A DNA stretch of 27,773 nt from an uncultured Candidatus Saccharibacteria bacterium (GCA_916049555.1 CAJZIB010000002.1:1-27773), one strand, 5' to 3'. Shown: positions 6,858 to 14,584, counted from the first letter of the stretch. The notes: a model not told the origin generated them from the letters alone. Translations and numbers: made by a program.

Positions 6858-8255
6858 ATGAAGGAAAAATTTGGCCTCAAAAAACTGCTCTCCATGCGTT
6901 TTTTTAAAACTCTCGCACATCCTGCGACGGATTTTTTATTCTTTCTTGCGGCTGCCACACTACCTTTTGAAAACCTCTTTTTTGCACCATCTTCCGGCTG
7001 GGCAACCGTCACACCACTAATTCTTTTTCTTTATGCCATTCTAAATCTTCACTATCTCCGTCCACATCTCCCCCTCATCAAAAAGATTTTTCTCTTCTTC
7101 CTCGGATTCAGTATTCTCGGCACCCTTACCATGCTCTTCTTTCACGGTCGATTCGATGACTATATTGCAGCTTTTGTTCCACTAACACTCGGATTCACCT
7201 GCCTCCTTAGCTTTCTCGAGTTTTACACCAAACAAGGGTCTAAATTTAAACAAAAACTCAACCTTCTCACCTCTATTATTATTGCCAGCTATTTAATTAG
7301 TCTCCTGATTGGACTTGCCGAATATTTCGCCTTAAAATATAACCTCCCCGGCATTTCCGACGCTCTAGGTTTTCTTTTCGAACGTAACTATCTCGCCAAA
7401 AACCGAGTCCAATTCTTCTTCACCGAGCCATCTTTTATCGGTATGCATCTTTTTGGCATCCTCTTACCGCTTTTTTTGCTCACAAAGCGCCACACTCTGC
7501 TTTTTCTTATCGTCCTCTATTCTTATTCCGCCATCCTTTTTGGTGCCGGCGTTCGCATTATTCTCGACATCTTCCTTATCGCCATTATCTTAAGTTTTTA
7601 TTACTTAAGAAAGGTAAAAGATAAGCTTTTTATCCCCCTCGGCATTGTCGCAATTATCCTTTTTATCACCAGTGTCTCTGCCGTTAATGGTCGTTTTCAT
7701 AAAATCTTTTTCGGATTCCTAAATAGTCCAGAAATCAGCCTCGACTGCGAACTAGAAGAGAATCAAAATACTGAAGAATGTCTCGCCCTTCTTCGAAAAT
7801 CCGGCATCAACTCCGACGGATCCTTTGCTAGCCGCGTTTTTCGTATCAAGAGTACCGTTTTCGGTTACACAAAATCACCTATCGGCTTTTTAACTGGATA
7901 CGGTCTTGGCAATTCAATTCATCCAGCCCGCCTCGGTCACGCCCAGGCCAAAAAAGACTATAAAAGTAGCTATATGAAAGAAGTCAACGACCTCGCCAAC
8001 CCAGAGTATCACGACGACAGTATCTCCTACTGTCTTTACACTCGCATCATCAGTGAGTTTGGTATCTTCGCTCTCCTTCTTGGACTATTTTTCCTCTATA
8101 ATCTCGCCAGAAAATCCACATTGGATTACAAATATCACTATCTTTTAATCCTCCTTTACCTCTATCTTCAGTTTGAATCACTCAGTTTTTATGCCATTTG
8201 GCTCTATATTGCCATCATGTATCTTAATACCTCAAAGAGGGAACTAAGTGTCTAA
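6858..8255 (+). CDS. O-antigen ligase / Wzy-like polysaccharide polymerase
   Basis: A membrane protein of 465 residues with about ten to twelve hydrophobic segments, as in the O-antigen ligase and Wzy polymerase group. The motif TEPSFIG near residue 189 is typical of these families, followed by the GAGVRIILD segment, a long outside loop at about 275-375 with GYGLGNS, and a C-terminal hydrophobic pair. It would join repeat units outside the membrane. It lies between glycosyltransferase genes and a flippase gene; its stop overlaps the flippase start by 8 bases, so the two are probably translated together. Ligase and polymerase cannot be told apart by sequence alone. Confidence 0.82.
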   Translation: MKEKFGLKKLLSMRFFKTLAHPATDFLFFLAAATLPFENLFFAPSSGWATVTPLILFLYAILNLHYLRPHLPLIKKIFLFFLGFSILGTLTMLFFHGRFDDYIAAFVPLTLGFTCLLSFLEFYTKQGSKFKQKLNLLTSIIIASYLISLLIGLAEYFALKYNLPGISDALGFLFERNYLAKNRVQFFFTEPSFIGMHLFGILLPLFLLTKRHTLLFLIVLYSYSAILFGAGVRIILDIFLIAIILSFYYLRKVKDKLFIPLGIVAIILFITSVSAVNGRFHKIFFGFLNSPEISLDCELEENQNTEECLALLRKSGINSDGSFASRVFRIKSTVFGYTKSPIGFLTGYGLGNSIHPARLGHAQAKKDYKSSYMKEVNDLANPEYHDDSISYCLYTRIISEFGIFALLLGLFFLYNLARKSTLDYKYHYLLILLYLYLQFESLSFYAIWLYIAIMYLNTSKRELSV

Positions 8256-9588
8256 TTTATCCCAGATCAAAAAGAATACCTTTTGGTTAGTTGTCTTTCA
8301 GCTCGCTAAAATGGTTTTTCCATTTTTGATCCTACCCGTTCTCACTAGACGACTTTCAGTCGAAGTCTATGGCGATCTCACCTATGTCAAAACCGTCATG
8401 AATTTTATGCAAATCTTTGTCGATTTTGGCTTCATGCTTTCCGCCACTAAAGAACTCGCAAAAATTAATCAACAGAAATTAAACACTCGAAAAACTATTC
8501 AAGAAGCAGCCGCACGGAGATCAACCACACAAGAAGCAACCGCACAAGAATCAGCCACACAAAAACCAGCTACACAAAAACTAAACGAAAAATTCGCACA
8601 AGTCATCACCAATACTCTTTTCGCTCGCATCCTCCTCGGCCTCACGGGGCTATTTATTACTCTTATTCTCTGTATTTTTATTCCAATTCTACATAGAAAC
8701 CTCCTTTTTACCTTACTTTCTTATCTAGCCGTCTTTCTCTCAATCTTTCTCTTTGACTTTCTCTTTAGGGGACTCGAAATCATCCACATCATGACCATTC
8801 GTTTCATCCTCATGAAAACAGTTTCCACACTTCTCACTATTTTCTTTGTTAAACAAGATAATCAGCTCCTTTATATCCCGCTCTTTGATATTTTTTCCTC
8901 CATTCTCGCCATTCTCCTGGTTCTATTTGAGCTAAAAAAACTTGGCCTCAAATTTCAGCGCCCAAATCTAAAAGCCAGCCTCGCCTCTCTAAAGACCAGC
9001 TTTATTTATTTTCTTTCAGACATCTCCGCCACCGCCTTTAATGCCATCAGCACCATCATTATTGGTCTCGTTTTTTCATCCTCAGAAGTCGCCTTTTTTG
9101 GTCTCTCCATCCAAATTATTGGCGCCATCCAGTCACTCCTCGGTCAGTTATCTAGCGGCATCTACCCAGAAATGGTCCGTCAAAAAAGCTACCAATTTGT
9201 TAGTCAAATCTTTCGAAAAACCTTCATCTACGTTTTAATCTTTACCATAGCCGTTACTCTTCTCAGTCCGCTCGGTTTACAAATTCTTGCGGGCAACAAA
9301 TATCTCACCGCCATACCAGTCATTCAAATCCTCGCCATCACCATTTTTTTCAGCTACTGCAATACACTCCTCGGCTGGCCGACTCTTGGCGTAATCAACC
9401 ATCAAACTGAAGTTACCACCTCCACTGTCGCTTCAACCATCTTCAATCTCGCCGCACTCCTCGCCCTACTTTTCCTGGGCCAACTTTCTCTGATCTCCGT
9501 TGCTATTATTCGCGTCATCACGGAATTTGTCCTTTTCCTCATCCGACTCCATTATTTCCGCAAATTCCGCCAAGAATTTAATAAATAA
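8248..9588 (+). CDS. Polysaccharide flippase, Wzx family
   Basis: A predicted translocator of lipid-linked sugar units, 446 residues with about twelve hydrophobic segments. The N-terminus (KNTFWLVVFQL, FLILPVLTRRLSVEVYGDL) is the standard start of the Wzx/RfbX family. I use GTG 8248 because AGAGGG (8236-8241) lies six bases upstream and the gene overlaps the polymerase stop. A hydrophilic insert of five 5-residue units (residues about 85-109) interrupts the loop after the second hydrophobic segment and is not a family feature. It is the last gene of the cluster, convergent with tRNA-Trp. Confidence 0.88.
   Translation: MSNLSQIKKNTFWLVVFQLAKMVFPFLILPVLTRRLSVEVYGDLTYVKTVMNFMQIFVDFGFMLSATKELAKINQQKLNTRKTIQEAAARRSTTQEATAQESATQKPATQKLNEKFAQVITNTLFARILLGLTGLFITLILCIFIPILHRNLLFTLLSYLAVFLSIFLFDFLFRGLEIIHIMTIRFILMKTVSTLLTIFFVKQDNQLLYIPLFDIFSSILAILLVLFELKKLGLKFQRPNLKASLASLKTSFIYFLSDISATAFNAISTIIIGLVFSSSEVAFFGLSIQIIGAIQSLLGQLSSGIYPEMVRQKSYQFVSQIFRKTFIYVLIFTIAVTLLSPLGLQILAGNKYLTAIPVIQILAITIFFSYCNTLLGWPTLGVINHQTEVTTSTVASTIFNLAALLALLFLGQLSLISVAIIRVITEFVLFLIRLHYFRKFRQEFNK
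8500..8574 (+). repeat. Five 15-bp units inside the flippase
   Basis: Units read QEAAA, RRSTT, QEATA, QESAT and QKPAT, then a partial QKL. The tract is in frame and falls in a loop between membrane segments. Its period equals that in the polymerase at 989-1063 although the sequence is unrelated. Confidence 0.85.
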
Positions 9589-9605
9589 TCCAAATATCCT
9601 TTCAT

Positions 9606-9629
9606 AAAAAAAGAACGCGCAATACGTTC
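9606..9629 (-). terminator. Terminator of tRNA-Trp
   Basis: Read on the minus strand: stem GAACG, 7-base loop, CGTTC, then seven T residues (A-run 9606-9612). It lies about 55 bases after the tRNA 3' end. Confidence 0.8.
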
Positions 9630-9645
9630 CTATATAAACTTTTAT

Positions 9646-9681
9646 CTAGGCAATCGGTAATTTACCTAGAACAAATTACCG
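9646..9681 (-). other. Two competing hairpins after tRNA-Trp
   Basis: A perfect 9-bp inverted repeat, CGGTAATTT (9655-9663) with AAATTACCG (9673-9681), starts three bases after the tRNA CCA. A second stem, CTAGG (9646-9650) with CCTAG (9665-9669), uses the loop of the first and so the two cannot form together easily. This trailer probably serves tRNA processing; a regulatory role is only a guess. Confidence 0.6.
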
Positions 9682-9684
9682 TAG

Positions 9685-9759
9685 TGGCAGGGGCGCACGG
9701 AATCGAACCATGATCTACGGTTTTGGAGACCGCTATACTAACCGTTGTACTACGCCCCT
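9685..9759 (-). tRNA. tRNA-Trp(CCA)
   Basis: The minus strand folds into a full cloverleaf. Acceptor AGGGGCG pairs with CGCCCCT, the discriminator is G and the 3' CCA is encoded. The anticodon stem GCGGT / ACCGT closes the loop CTCCAAA with anticodon CCA, decoding UGG. The T-arm contains GGTTCGATTCC. Because UGA is not needed as a tryptophan codon here, the standard bacterial code fits. Confidence 0.97.
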
Positions 9760-9768
9760 ATCCTCCTC

Positions 9769-9777
9769 ATTATATCA
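9769..9777 (-). promoter_or_regulatory. Extended -10 promoter of tRNA-Trp
   Basis: TGATATAAT on the minus strand, an extended -10, places the start of transcription a few bases before the tRNA 5' end. No good -35 is visible, as usual for extended -10 promoters. Confidence 0.7.
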
Positions 9778-9831
9778 TACCAAAAGCTAAACTACATTTT
9801 TCTTCTCAAATCAGTTATACTTAATTCATTC

Positions 9832-10620
9832 ATGAACAATAAAGCCCACATCTCGCTGTCTCGTCGCATTCTCTCCAGCCTCAGCTTCTGGATCACTCTC
9901 TGGGCGCTGATGTTTGCCTATTTCTTCATTATTGGCCTTCTTCACCTCCTCTTTGGCTCAAAGCTCATCCCCGAACCGCTACTTTTTTCGACCACCATCG
10001 TTAAGGTCTCCACCATCCTCACCTGTTTCATCTATTCCTGCTTCTTCTCCCCAAAGGATTACCTCCTAAAAAGCGCCCTCCTTTTCACCTTTCTCGCCGA
10101 CATCGTCCTAGCCATCAATAATATCTCCACCACTGGCGTCATCCTCTTCTGCTTCGCCCAATATTTTCACACCGCCCGCTACGCCGACCTCAGTCCCTTT
10201 TTCTTTATTACCTGGACCCTCTTTCTCGTCCTCCTCTTTACTTTTGTTAGCTTCTATCAAGTCCCGCTCGTAATCGGTGCCGGTTTCGCTTATGCTAGTA
10301 CACTCATTCTAAACCTCGCCCTCGCTACCAAATGGCTCAAACGCAAAACCCCAGAAGTACGCCGCGCCTGCATCTGTAATTTTCTAGGTTTTATCTTCTT
10401 CATCTGTTGCGACCTCACCGTCCTCATCTCCTATTTTTCCCGTATCCACATCCTGCCACCCTTCTTCTATAATCCCGCCAATTTCATCTGTTGGCTCTTC
10501 TATTTTCCATCCCAAATTCTCCTCGCCAACTCCTCCATTCTCACCATCAAGGACTATGCACCCTTCGATTCCAAACTCAAATCTCTTGCCACCAAGTCCA
10601 AACTTATTGATCAACTATAA
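9832..10620 (+). CDS. Multi-pass membrane protein, possibly YhhN-like
   Basis: A membrane protein of 262 residues with about seven or eight hydrophobic segments and little outside them. The pairs FLADIVLAINN in the middle and CDLTVLISYFSRI near the C-terminus resemble the two aspartate-containing motifs of the YhhN/TMEM86 family, but the match is loose and I give it only as a possibility. I start at ATG 9832, shortly after TATACT (9816-9821); the longer frame from 9745 would overlap tRNA-Trp. It stands apart from the polysaccharide cluster and is followed by a kinase gene with its own promoter. Confidence 0.75.
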   Translation: MNNKAHISLSRRILSSLSFWITLWALMFAYFFIIGLLHLLFGSKLIPEPLLFSTTIVKVSTILTCFIYSCFFSPKDYLLKSALLFTFLADIVLAINNISTTGVILFCFAQYFHTARYADLSPFFFITWTLFLVLLFTFVSFYQVPLVIGAGFAYASTLILNLALATKWLKRKTPEVRRACICNFLGFIFFICCDLTVLISYFSRIHILPPFFYNPANFICWLFYFPSQILLANSSILTIKDYAPFDSKLKSLATKSKLIDQL

Positions 10621-10626
10621 TTTTAT

Positions 10627-10655
10627 TTGATACATAGATTACTTCATGATACAAT
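10627..10655 (+). promoter_or_regulatory. Promoter of the P-loop kinase gene
   Basis: TTGATA (10627-10632), exactly 17 bases, TACAAT (10650-10655). Initiation would fall about three bases before ATG 10665, so there is no room for an SD site. Confidence 0.78.
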
Positions 10656-10664
10656 ATCTGCAAT

Positions 10665-11150
10665 ATGGAAGATCGAAAGAAAACAAAACCGCGCGCTATT
10701 CTGGTTTTTGGTGCACCATGCAGTGGTAAGACGACTTTCTGTGAAAAGTTTTCTTTACGTTTTAAAGCTCCTTATTATAATTTGCAGTCATTACGCGAAG
10801 AAGCCGATTTCACCGAAAAACAAATTCACGTGGTCCTAGAAGCAATCTCTAAAACAGGGCAAAACATCGTCATCGAAGGTGGACTCGATACTGAAAACGA
10901 GCGCAATGCCGTGCGCAAACTCCTCAAAGTCTGCGGCTATAACCCAACTCTCGTCTGGATTCAGACTGATATTAACACCATCAAAGCTCGTCTCAAACTC
11001 AAATTCCGCTCTGTCGCTCGTGCTAAGGAAGAATATGAATCCCGCATTCGCGCCATGGAAGCCCCTGCCGAAACCGAGAAGCCAATCATTCTCTCTGGTA
11101 AACACACTTTCGAGACTCAGCTTTCCCATGTCCTCTCTCAGCTCTCCTAG
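10665..11150 (+). CDS. P-loop kinase-like NTPase (AAA_33 / zeta-toxin fold)
   Basis: A cytoplasmic phosphotransferase-type protein of 161 residues. The Walker A motif GAPCSGKT is at residues 16-23; IVIEGG near 68 is in the place of the Walker B strand; TDINTIKARLKLKFRSV carries the arginine-rich lid region. The whole is a compact nucleotide or small-molecule kinase fold related to zeta toxins and polynucleotide kinases. No antitoxin-like gene sits next to it, so a toxin role is not supported. The substrate cannot be read from sequence. The promoter is a near-perfect sigma-70 type just before ATG. Confidence 0.82.
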   Translation: MEDRKKTKPRAILVFGAPCSGKTTFCEKFSLRFKAPYYNLQSLREEADFTEKQIHVVLEAISKTGQNIVIEGGLDTENERNAVRKLLKVCGYNPTLVWIQTDINTIKARLKLKFRSVARAKEEYESRIRAMEAPAETEKPIILSGKHTFETQLSHVLSQLS

Positions 11151-11190
11151 TCTTCCAAACTCGCATAAATAGTCTTGTTTTTCCCCTAAT

Positions 11191-11760
11191 ATGATAAATG
11201 ACCCTGAATTTGGTGAGGTAATTATTAAAAAAAATGCACGTAGTCGCACGGTTAGTTTTTCAATTTCCACTTCTGGCCGCCTGCAAGCTACTGTCCCTAG
11301 TTTCACCTCTGAGCGCACCGTCAAAAACACTTTAGATAAGCTCCGCAATCAGATTCGTGACAAACTCAAAGTTAAAGACCCAAGCACCCAACGCGCCCGC
11401 GACGCCAAGAAAAAACTCCTAATGAAACAGGCCAAAGAATATTTACCTTATCGTCTCGAATATTTCGCCAAACGCTACGGCTATCATTACGACAAAGTTG
11501 TCTTATCTCATGCCAGTAGTCGCTGGGGCTCCTGCACTCACCGTAAAACTTCCATCCTCGCTCCCACCACCATTACTATTTCACTCAATATCGGCCTCAT
11601 GCAAGTCCCCGAAGCTCAACGCGACTATGTGATCTTGCACGAACTAGCCCACATCAATCACCCAGACCATTCCAAGGAATTCTGGACCGAAGTTGAATCC
11701 CACGACCCAAATTATCGCGCTCACCGCGAACTCCTCAATACCCACACCCCAGGCGTCTAA
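11191..11760 (+). CDS. YgjP-type metallopeptidase-fold protein
   Basis: A protein of 189 residues with the DUF45/YgjP zinc-binding signature HELAHINHPDHSKEFW; the likely zinc ligands are H150, H154 and H160 and the general base is E151. The upstream SSRWGSC motif (near residue 110) is also a family hallmark. The N-terminal part is a small beta-rich domain (residues 5-60). The E. coli homologue YgjP has been described as a UTP pyrophosphatase, and the family is also called M48 or SprT-like, so the reaction here is open. It follows the kinase gene by 40 bases. ATG 11191 is the only reasonable start and no SD is seen. Confidence 0.9.
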   Translation: MINDPEFGEVIIKKNARSRTVSFSISTSGRLQATVPSFTSERTVKNTLDKLRNQIRDKLKVKDPSTQRARDAKKKLLMKQAKEYLPYRLEYFAKRYGYHYDKVVLSHASSRWGSCTHRKTSILAPTTITISLNIGLMQVPEAQRDYVILHELAHINHPDHSKEFWTEVESHDPNYRAHRELLNTHTPGV

Positions 11761-11802
11761 AATTAAACCGCACTCTATTATCCCAGCTTACGCCATTTAT
11801 GA

Positions 11803-11808
11803 TATAAT
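11803..11808 (+). promoter_or_regulatory. Extended -10 promoter, leaderless start
   Basis: TGATATAAT, with the hexamer ending six bases before ATG 11815. Initiation would fall on the start codon. The -35 region is weak. Confidence 0.72.
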
Positions 11809-11814
11809 CGTTTC

Positions 11815-12276
11815 ATGAAAGAGAACCAAGATTTTCTCAAACTCCTTGACCTAAACAAGATTCACACTTCGGTGTTTGAACGTAAGTTTATGTATCTTTC
11901 TGATGTGATTGACCCAATTTATCGTGAATACGTCATTCGCCTCGAGCGCGCCGGCTATACTCTCGACCTCGATGTTCTTCGACCAAAACACCAAGTTGAA
12001 AACTTTCTACCCCTGACAAAAATCATCGTCACCTACCTTAACCAGGTTCTCAAAAACCCTAGCAAAGGAAACATCGTCATCTCCATGAATTCTGCCGGTG
12101 ATTCACTTGCCGATATTCGTCCGATCTCAAATTTCATCACCATTAAAGACGATTCCTCAATCATCACCGTTGAGCAGCGCGAGCAATATGCCATACTTGG
12201 CGCAAAAGTCAAGTCACGTCTTGGCTTTGGTACCACCATCCAGATCCCTATTAGCGAGCCATACGACAAATTGTAG
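11815..12276 (+). CDS. Hypothetical protein, possible histidine-kinase ATPase relic
   Basis: A cytoplasmic-looking protein of 153 residues. The end, YAILGAKVKSRLGFGTTIQI, resembles the last strand of histidine-kinase ATPase domains (as in V.SEPGKGSTF), and LNQVLKNPSKGNIVISM resembles their N-box region, but the conserved asparagine, DxGxG and second glycine box are not intact. I infer a Bergerat-fold relic that probably cannot bind ATP; it could instead be an unrelated protein. It has no dimerisation or sensor domain and no response regulator next to it. The leaderless promoter and clean frame show it is still expressed. Confidence 0.75.
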   Translation: MKENQDFLKLLDLNKIHTSVFERKFMYLSDVIDPIYREYVIRLERAGYTLDLDVLRPKHQVENFLPLTKIIVTYLNQVLKNPSKGNIVISMNSAGDSLADIRPISNFITIKDDSSIITVEQREQYAILGAKVKSRLGFGTTIQIPISEPYDKL

Positions 12277-12281
12277 TCCTC

Positions 12282-12310
12282 TTGCAAAATATTAAGTTTT
12301 ATTGTATAAT
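12282..12310 (+). promoter_or_regulatory. Promoter of the lipoprotein gene
   Basis: TTGCAA (12282-12287), 17 bases, TATAAT (12305-12310). Transcription would start near 12317, leaving a leader of about 50 bases, unlike the leaderless genes before it. Confidence 0.82.
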
Positions 12311-12326
12311 ATATACAACTATTTTT

Positions 12327-12362
12327 AGAGTACCTTAATGTACTCTATCTTTTTTCAGGAGG
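12327..12362 (+). promoter_or_regulatory. Leader hairpin, U-tract and SD (possible attenuator)
   Basis: A perfect 7-bp stem AGAGTAC / GTACTCT (12327-12333 and 12340-12346) with a 6-base loop, followed by ATCTTTTTT and then the SD GGAGGG seven bases before ATG. By form it is an intrinsic terminator placed inside a leader, which would allow attenuation. It may also simply protect the mRNA 5' end. Confidence 0.6.
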
Positions 12363-12368
12363 GAAACC

Positions 12369-13430
12369 ATGAGAAAGCAGATTTTTGTCGCAACTGTCGC
12401 AACTGTCACCGCAGCAACCGTCCTTTTTTCCGGATGCGGAAGCAAGAGCAAGAAGACTGCAAATGCAACCGTCATCGACCTGGCAGACACCGAAGGTAAG
12501 ACCATTCTCACCCCCGGCGGCTCCAATACGGATGAAGAATCCAAGTCCTCACTCGAGGAATCTGGCACAATCATCACGGAAGACGAAAACAACACAGGGT
12601 CGATCAAGGGATCCGAAAACAGCACAGATACAGCCAAGGAGTCCACAAAGATTTCGGAAACAATCAAGGAGACTGTAAAGATTCTGGAAACGATCAAAGA
12701 ATCCGTAAAAACTCCGGAAACGATCAAGGAATCCGCGAAGACTACGGAAACACCTGCAGGTGGAGCCGGAGCAGCTACAAAACAGCCCGAAACCACCACA
12801 GACAACAGCAAGAACGCGCCGGAAAATAACGGCAACACCGAAAGTACTGGCGGCCAGACCAAGCAGAATGCGAACACCGACTTTCCGGAGGGATCTAAAC
12901 CCTACCAGCAGTACCTGTCGAGAACCAACGATCCCGATCCGACCAAAATACAGTACAATATGGATTTTGAGCGGTTCTTAAGAGATCATGGGGCCACTGA
13001 AATTGTCTATGGTGGCGATTTCGATGGCGGTGTCAATGCTTACGTCAGCTACAAGAATAATATCATCGTGAAACTCGAATTTCACGAGCGCATCCCCTAT
13101 ACTATGCATTATGCGTGGAGCGGCGGAGTAATCTTCGCAAACAGTCGTGGCCCCTTCACCACAATGGGTGACGGCTACGGTGAATCAGATTGGGGAAAAG
13201 AATACTACATAGACTCCCAGTCTTATGATGAAATGGACTACAATGACTATTTCCAGATCAGCCCCGATGACGCTTTCTACACTACATGGGAGGAAGGTTC
13301 TAGCACGCCAACCGACATCCATAGACCGCCGCTGTCTCTGAAAAGACGCTTCTACGAGAACTACATGAAATACATTGATCCGTACACCACGCTCAGCAAC
13401 TATTCCATGCAGACCGACCCGCTGAATTAA
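12369..13430 (+). CDS. Secreted lipoprotein, unknown function
   Basis: A 353-residue exported lipoprotein. Basic start, hydrophobic stretch (5-20) and lipobox LFSGC with the lipid-bearing cysteine at C23. Residues 24 to about 175 are a threonine, serine, glutamate and lysine-rich stalk with three 10-residue repeats (94-123). Residues from about 178 form a globular domain rich in tyrosine, aspartate and tryptophan. I recognise no family for that domain. Strong SD, own promoter, leader hairpin and terminator. CTG, CAG and AAG codons are much more frequent than in the neighbours, and the signal and stalk look like Clostridia lipoproteins, so recent transfer is likely. It would be displayed on the cell surface. 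Confidence 0.88.
   Translation: MRKQIFVATVATVTAATVLFSGCGSKSKKTANATVIDLADTEGKTILTPGGSNTDEESKSSLEESGTIITEDENNTGSIKGSENSTDTAKESTKISETIKETVKILETIKESVKTPETIKESAKTTETPAGGAGAATKQPETTTDNSKNAPENNGNTESTGGQTKQNANTDFPEGSKPYQQYLSRTNDPDPTKIQYNMDFERFLRDHGATEIVYGGDFDGGVNAYVSYKNNIIVKLEFHERIPYTMHYAWSGGVIFANSRGPFTTMGDGYGESDWGKEYYIDSQSYDEMDYNDYFQISPDDAFYTTWEEGSSTPTDIHRPPLSLKRRFYENYMKYIDPYTTLSNYSMQTDPLN
12648..12737 (+). repeat. Three 30-bp units in the lipoprotein stalk
   Basis: Units read KISETIKETV, KILETIKESV and KTPETIKESA, followed by a partial KTTET and preceded by a weaker copy (TDTAKEST). They lengthen the stalk between the lipid anchor and the globular domain. Confidence 0.88.
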
Positions 13431-13440
13431 GTTAGAGAAA

Positions 13441-13465
13441 AGACCCCACCACCGGGGTCTTTTTT
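13441..13465 (+). terminator. Terminator of the lipoprotein gene
   Basis: Perfect 7-bp GC-rich stem AGACCCC / GGGGTCT, 6-base loop, then a run of T. Confidence 0.95.
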
Positions 13466-13537
13466 ATGAAATCAAAAACCACAAAACACGAAATCCTCTT
13501 AACAAAATAAAGCCATAGCCTCGAGTTCTTTTCTCAG

Positions 13538-13627
13538 TTGTGTTTTTATAAAAATATTATATAATTATATTGCAGGTTCAAGTTCACTCGTTGTCACCGT
13601 CAACCTAGATCTTTTTCAGAAAAGGAG
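13538..13627 (+). promoter_or_regulatory. Promoter and SD-bearing leader of the anchored protein
   Basis: TTGTGT (13538-13543), 16 bases, TATAAT (13560-13565). The leader of about 60 bases contains AGGTT (13574-13578) able to pair with AACCT (13602-13606), then AGATCTTTTTCAG and AAAGGAG (13621-13627) six bases before ATG. The ATCTTTTTCAG part nearly repeats the lipoprotein leader (ATCTTTTTTCAG at 12347-12358). Confidence 0.68.
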
Positions 13628-13633
13628 AAAAAA

Positions 13634-14530
13634 ATGAAATCCAGAACGAATCATTCCACGAAGCCCCATTTTCTCAGTCCGGACTACCAGCCGTCCACAG
13701 CTCAAAGCGTCCTCCTCATTGCCGGATACATGATGTTTTTCCTGCTTTTGCTCGTTTCCTTCAATTTTCCATTCAGTACCACACCGACCCCCCAGACCGA
13801 CTCCAGCTTCAGCGTTGAGCTGAACACGCAGTCCCCCTACATCCACCCCGCAAAGACAAAGAGACATAAGAAAACCACCGTCAAGCAGAATAAGCACACC
13901 AGTGAAACAGCAAGTTACAAGAAAACTGCAAGCACCAAGAAAACCTCTGAGACGATCCTCAAAGTCGAGCCCGCACCTATCAGTGCAGAAGCTATTCATG
14001 CAGAAACCGACGTCAAAGTCGTCCAGCCGGCTGAGTCCATCAACCAGGCTCCCAAGATTGATTACGACATCGAGAATTTTGTCATCCCCCAGGTCTTTGA
14101 TCTGAAGAATTACATGATGCAATTCGTTGCGCAGAATCCTGACTACACTATCGAGTTTGACTCCCAGCATCATTTTATGCGCCTTCAGAGAGATTCCTCT
14201 CTTGAAAATCAGGCCGGAGTGCAGTCTATGATGATTTCGTTTCGTGATGATCTCGAAACGAACAATCCCAACCCTATCTCGATTTCCATCCGCGGCGTCT
14301 GCTCCAGTGAAAACCCCAGTCTGAAATACAGACGAGATTTTTACATGCCCACGGTTTGGGGTGAGCTGATCCGTATCGATGGTTGCGATGAATATTTCTA
14401 TACCGCTCAGGCCGTCGTCTTAAAAGACGTTTTGGCCGCCATGGTTGAGCATCCGACCGGAGACGACATTACCGAAAGCGGCACCAGTCCGCTCTATTCC
14501 AGTCTTCGTTCTTCAAAATTTCAGGAATAA
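13634..14530 (+). CDS. Membrane-anchored exported protein, unknown
   Basis: A 298-residue protein with one N-terminal membrane segment (about residues 22-46) after a basic tail, then a lysine and threonine-rich linker (about 70-115) and a C-terminal globular domain from about 135 outside the cell. The domain contains two cysteines (VCSSEN and DGCDE), which might form a disulphide. I recognise no family. It has a strong SD, its own promoter and a GC-rich terminator. Like the preceding lipoprotein it uses CAG, CTG and AAG freely, so the two probably share a foreign origin. It lies just before a sortase, but no LPxTG-type sorting motif is seen in it. Confidence 0.85.
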   Translation: MKSRTNHSTKPHFLSPDYQPSTAQSVLLIAGYMMFFLLLLVSFNFPFSTTPTPQTDSSFSVELNTQSPYIHPAKTKRHKKTTVKQNKHTSETASYKKTASTKKTSETILKVEPAPISAEAIHAETDVKVVQPAESINQAPKIDYDIENFVIPQVFDLKNYMMQFVAQNPDYTIEFDSQHHFMRLQRDSSLENQAGVQSMMISFRDDLETNNPNPISISIRGVCSSENPSLKYRRDFYMPTVWGELIRIDGCDEYFYTAQAVVLKDVLAAMVEHPTGDDITESGTSPLYSSLRSSKFQE

Positions 14531-14584
14531 TTAACCGCAAGGACCACAAATCCGTCGCGATTAATCCACTCCTTTTTACATAGC

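Noticed and set aside
9646..9684. Attachment site of an integrated element at tRNA-Trp
   Set aside because: No integrase, no repeat of the tRNA 3' end and no phage genes are present nearby.
9745..9831. Upstream extension of the membrane protein gene to 9745
   Set aside because: It overlaps the tRNA-Trp gene, and TATACT lies before the ATG at 9832.
10665..11150. Zeta toxin of a toxin-antitoxin pair
   Set aside because: The kinase fold is there, but no small antitoxin-like gene stands next to it and the neighbours have separate promoters.
10836..11348. Minus-strand open frame of 170 codons
   Set aside because: It lies antisense to the kinase and YgjP genes, which have clear motifs; its own protein has no recognisable feature or promoter.
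12335..12877. Minus-strand open frame of 180 codons
   Set aside because: A by-product of the low-complexity stalk of the lipoprotein; it would run through the lipoprotein leader.
13616..14173. Minus-strand open frame of 185 codons
   Set aside because: Antisense shadow of the anchored-protein gene, which has promoter, SD and terminator on the plus strand.
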